Of a stretch of 64,000 nt of DNA, positions 61,433 to 64,000 are shown piece by piece (positions within the stretch are counted from its first letter, which is position 1; each line of letters begins with the position of its first letter). The translations under genes were made by a program, and so were the position numbers. The notes beneath the pieces were generated by a model. It saw only the letters and a program-made list of their open reading frames with translations. It made no database searches and was not told the origin of the DNA. This stretch comes from Bacteroidales bacterium UBA4116 (GTDB lineage Bacteria; Bacteroidota; Bacteroidia; Bacteroidales; Tannerellaceae). The stretch is taken from NCBI GenBank assembly GCA_002381645.1, contig DFXE01000010.1, positions 67,554 to 131,553 on the forward strand. The letters are read 5' to 3'.

Positions 61433-62398
61433 ATGCACGAACTGATAGAAAGATACTTTACGGGGACAATTACGGATGATGAGAAAAAAAACCTGTTTTC
61501 TATTATGAAGACAGATAATGATGTAAGGAAGGAATTCATTTCTACCCAGAATCTTTGTGCTCTATCTGCTTTACTGCCGGATGATAATGATCAAATCAAA
61601 GCCGAACTCAAACTTAAACGATTTAAACTTAAACGTTCACGAAAAACCATCTTCAAATCATTACGACATGTAATGGGTTATGCTGCTGCTGTTTTGATTG
61701 CGGTGATTTCGACATGGGCGTTTATGGATTCCAATAAATCTTCTTCTGAACCAGAGATAGTATATGAAGAGTTTATCACACCTGCTGGCCAACGCGCTAT
61801 GTTAAAGCTACATGATGGTACTACTGTATGGTTAAATGCTAAATCTACATTACGGTATCCAAATATTTTCACAAAAGAAAGAAGGGTGGAACTCAATGGA
61901 GAAGCTTATTTTGAAGTTGCACATAATGAAGAAAAACCATTCATCGTTTCTACAGAGAAGCTGGATATTGAAGCACTGGGAACGGAATTTAATGTTCATG
62001 CTTACAGAGATAGAAATGAATTTAACACATCCCTTGTCGAAGGATCAGTCAAAATATATAACCGGGGAAATCAACAAAACGCATTGTTCATTACACCAAA
62101 TGAATATGCGGAATTAGTTGATAATAAGCTCGTTAAAAAATCTTTTAATAATATGGATTTCCTTTTGTGGAGAGAGGGAGTTTATGCTTTTGACGACCTT
62201 CCTTTTATGGAAATTATTCGTAGACTTGAACTTTATTATGATATAACAATACATGTCAAGAATCAGCAATTAGCATCTTATAAATTTACAGGAAAAATTC
62301 GTCAGCGGGATGGCATCGAAAGTGTTTTACGTACGTTACAGAAAGTATATTATTTCAGATTTGTGAAAGATGAAGTAAATAATACAATAACCATTTAA
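61433..62398 (+). CDS. FecR-family anti-sigma factor
   Basis: 321 residues. A cytoplasmic anti-sigma part (~1-80, HELIERYFTGTITDDEKKNL), one transmembrane segment (~83-101, VMGYAAAVLIAVISTWAF), a periplasmic FecR domain (~115-220, ITPAGQRAMLKLHDGTTVWL, RVELNGEAYFEV) and a C-terminal DUF4974 domain (~250-321) resembling the STN fold. It holds the sigma factor and receives the signal from the receptor. 72 bp after the sigma-factor stop. Confidence 0.93.
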   Translation: MHELIERYFTGTITDDEKKNLFSIMKTDNDVRKEFISTQNLCALSALLPDDNDQIKAELKLKRFKLKRSRKTIFKSLRHVMGYAAAVLIAVISTWAFMDSNKSSSEPEIVYEEFITPAGQRAMLKLHDGTTVWLNAKSTLRYPNIFTKERRVELNGEAYFEVAHNEEKPFIVSTEKLDIEALGTEFNVHAYRDRNEFNTSLVEGSVKIYNRGNQQNALFITPNEYAELVDNKLVKKSFNNMDFLLWREGVYAFDDLPFMEIIRRLELYYDITIHVKNQQLASYKFTGKIRQRDGIESVLRTLQKVYYFRFVKDEVNNTITI

Positions 62399-62482
62399 TT
62401 ATCAATATCATTAATTAATCATTGTATAACCTTATAAATATCTATTAGCCTATGGTATAGTAAAAAGATGAGATGGAAAAGA

Positions 62483-62512
62483 AACCGGCAAGTGTTGCTG
62501 CACTTACCGGTT
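62483..62512 (+). terminator. Hairpin between FecR and SusC genes
   Basis: AACCGG plus AAGTG pair with CACTT plus CCGGTT around a 6-nt loop, with one C-A mismatch. No T-run follows, so it may be attenuator-like or an RNA-processing site rather than a full terminator. Confidence 0.45.
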
Positions 62513-62567
62513 GAAGCTAACACAAAATTTATTTAATTAAGTATTAACAAGTAAATGACACAAAGTT

Positions 62568-64000
62568 ATGAAAAATGAACCTTTGTCCAATCTTTTATTA
62601 TTTCAAAATTATCATCTAAAGAAATTTTTGAATATTATGAGAATTTCAACATTTCTTATTTTCCTTTGTGTTTTCACGTCATTTGCGGCAAAAACCAATT
62701 CTCAAAGTGCACGTGTAAGCATCAATGAAAACAATTTGACGATAAATGAATTTATCGATCAAATCGAGAAACAAACGGATTACCTGTTTGTCTATAGTAA
62801 AAACGAATTGAATGTTAATGATAAAATCAGTTTGCATTCCGGAGTAAAATCCGTTGCTCAATATCTGAATGAAGCATTTAATGATACAGACGTTAAATAT
62901 GTATTCGAAAACGACTACATTGTATTAACGAAAAATAGTGTTGCATCGGTTACTCAACAGGGAAAGGTTATATCAGGTACTATTGTCGATAATTTGGGTG
63001 AGCCTGTTATCGGGGCAAATGTCGTTGTAAAAGGTACAACTATTGGTACCGTAACCGATTTCGACGGGAATTATTCATTGCCAGGTGTTCCGGAAAATGC
63101 TGTACTAACTATATCATATATCGGATATCTGACAAGAGAAGTAACGGTAGGTAATCAAACGGTTATAAATGTGACTTTATCAGAAGACTCACAGGCATTG
63201 GATGAAGTGGTTGTTGTGGGTTATGGTACAATGCGTAAATCAGATGTAACCGGTTCTATTTCTGTTACAAAAGGGGACGATATTATTAAGCAGCAAAACT
63301 TTAGTCCGCTGGATGCACTTCGTGGTAAAGCGGCGGGAGTAAATATTTATTCAAACTCAAGTCAGCCGGGTAATTACGGTAGCCGTGTTGTTATTCGTGG
63401 TAATTCATCCATATTGTCTTCTACAGAACCATTATATGTAGTAGACGGTGTAGTAATGACGGATTTTTATACAGTCAACCCAAATGATATCGAAAGCATT
63501 GAAGTATTAAAAGATGCTTCGTCTGCAGCAATTTATGGAGCCAGAGGAGCAAATGGTGTTATTCTGGTAACAACTAAAAGAGGGAATAAAGGTGAAGGTA
63601 CAATGGTTACTTATCAGGGTTCTGTTAGTTTAAATACTGTTGCTCGTTATATGGATACCATGAATGCAAAAGAATGGACGGATGCATTTATGAAAGGTTT
63701 GGAAAACGAAAACAGATGGCAGGGTAAGGACTGGTCATTAAATCGTGCCGATTGGTTTACTGATCGTGATTATTTTGATGCTAACGGTAATCCGTTATAT
63801 GATACGGATTGGCAAAGGGAAGCTACCCGCAATTCCATTTCTCATAATCACCAGTTGAATATCCAGCAAGCAGGACAGACTTCATCCATGGGTGCTTTTA
63901 TTAATTATACAGATGCACAGGGGGTTGTAAATAATACATTCAGTAAGCGTTTAAATGCAAAATTCGCATACGATGCGAAGCCTTTACCGTGGTTATCAAC
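62568..64000 (+). CDS. SusC/RagA TonB-dependent receptor with STN domain (3' end beyond window)
   Basis: About 477 codons from the ATG at 62568 (an ATG at 62637 gives the shorter signal MRISTFLIFLCVFTSFAA); the frame is open to the right edge. An N-terminal STN signalling domain (~45-120) follows the signal peptide, as in FecA-type transducers. Then a carboxypeptidase-like beta domain (~140-215, VISGTIVDNLGEPVIGANVV), the TonB box-like region DEVVVVGYGTMRKSDVTGSI, and the plug domain with PLYVVDGV and IEVLKDASSAAIYGARGANGVILVTTKRG. It imports a glycan or peptide with a SusD partner expected to the right, and it signals to FecR and the sigma factor. Confidence 0.95.
   Translation, partial: MKNEPLSNLLLFQNYHLKKFLNIMRISTFLIFLCVFTSFAAKTNSQSARVSINENNLTINEFIDQIEKQTDYLFVYSKNELNVNDKISLHSGVKSVAQYLNEAFNDTDVKYVFENDYIVLTKNSVASVTQQGKVISGTIVDNLGEPVIGANVVVKGTTIGTVTDFDGNYSLPGVPENAVLTISYIGYLTREVTVGNQTVINVTLSEDSQALDEVVVVGYGTMRKSDVTGSISVTKGDDIIKQQNFSPLDALRGKAAGVNIYSNSSQPGNYGSRVVIRGNSSILSSTEPLYVVDGVVMTDFYTVNPNDIESIEVLKDASSAAIYGARGANGVILVTTKRGNKGEGTMVTYQGSVSLNTVARYMDTMNAKEWTDAFMKGLENENRWQGKDWSLNRADWFTDRDYFDANGNPLYDTDWQREATRNSISHNHQLNIQQAGQTSSMGAFINYTDAQGVVNNTFSKRLNAKFAYDAKPLPWLS

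Overview
The window is bacterial chromosome from a member of the order Bacteroidales (phylum Bacteroidota). The evidence is a SusC/RagA TonB-dependent receptor with an ECF sigma/FecR pair, many lipoproteins, -7 elements of the form TAnnTTTG, few Shine-Dalgarno sequences, a complete menaquinone operon with Bacteroidetes-style fusions, pyruvate phosphate dikinase, and uronate catabolism genes. Family or genus (Parabacteroides, Dysgonomonas or a relative) cannot be fixed from the sequence alone. No rRNA, tRNA, CRISPR array or intact transposase gene was seen.

Layout. 1-1439 is the 5' part of a DUF3857/transglutaminase-like exported protein. 1440-2231 is non-coding and carries three consecutive perfect hairpins. 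2232-5838 is an AT-rich accessory island with one C10 (streptopain-like) cysteine peptidase, a deleted and frameshifted second copy of it, and four paralogous small lipoproteins. 5839-6255 holds a scrap of an AMP-ligase C-terminus. 6256-13852 is a heavy-metal RND efflux operon headed by its own two-component system. 13928-20840 is a menaquinone operon (HAD-hotdog fusion, menF, menD, menB, menC-menE fusion). 20879-27899 holds an SF1 helicase, a UPF0597/cysteine desulfidase-like enzyme, an ABM lipoprotein, a CDGSH protein, MltF and an RlmD/TrmA-type methyltransferase. 28048-33252 is ppdK and a CPA2 cation/proton antiporter. 33218-39727 is rfbB, rfbC, htpG and clpC.

39881-40387 is a 495-bp MITE-like element with perfect 28-bp terminal inverted repeats and a 6-bp target duplication. 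It lies beside a TetR regulator and a 1416-residue double 2-hydroxyacyl-CoA dehydratase activase (40527-45450), and AAACAnnTGTTT palindromes mark likely operators. Then follow an ABC exporter, a glucuronate operon (uxaC, kdgK, eda, exuT-like), a cytoplasmic alpha-amylase, a small stress-type cluster (YeaQ-like protein, FAD oxidoreductase, SDR), and a three-gene biotin-dependent acyl-CoA carboxylase. The window ends with an ECF sigma/FecR/SusC-STN surface-signalling locus that runs off the right edge.

Most of the window is ordinary core metabolism. The parts most worth a second look are the MITE-like element, the C10 peptidase/lipoprotein array with its pseudogene, the palindromes around tetR and the giant activase, and the gene fusions in the menaquinone operon.
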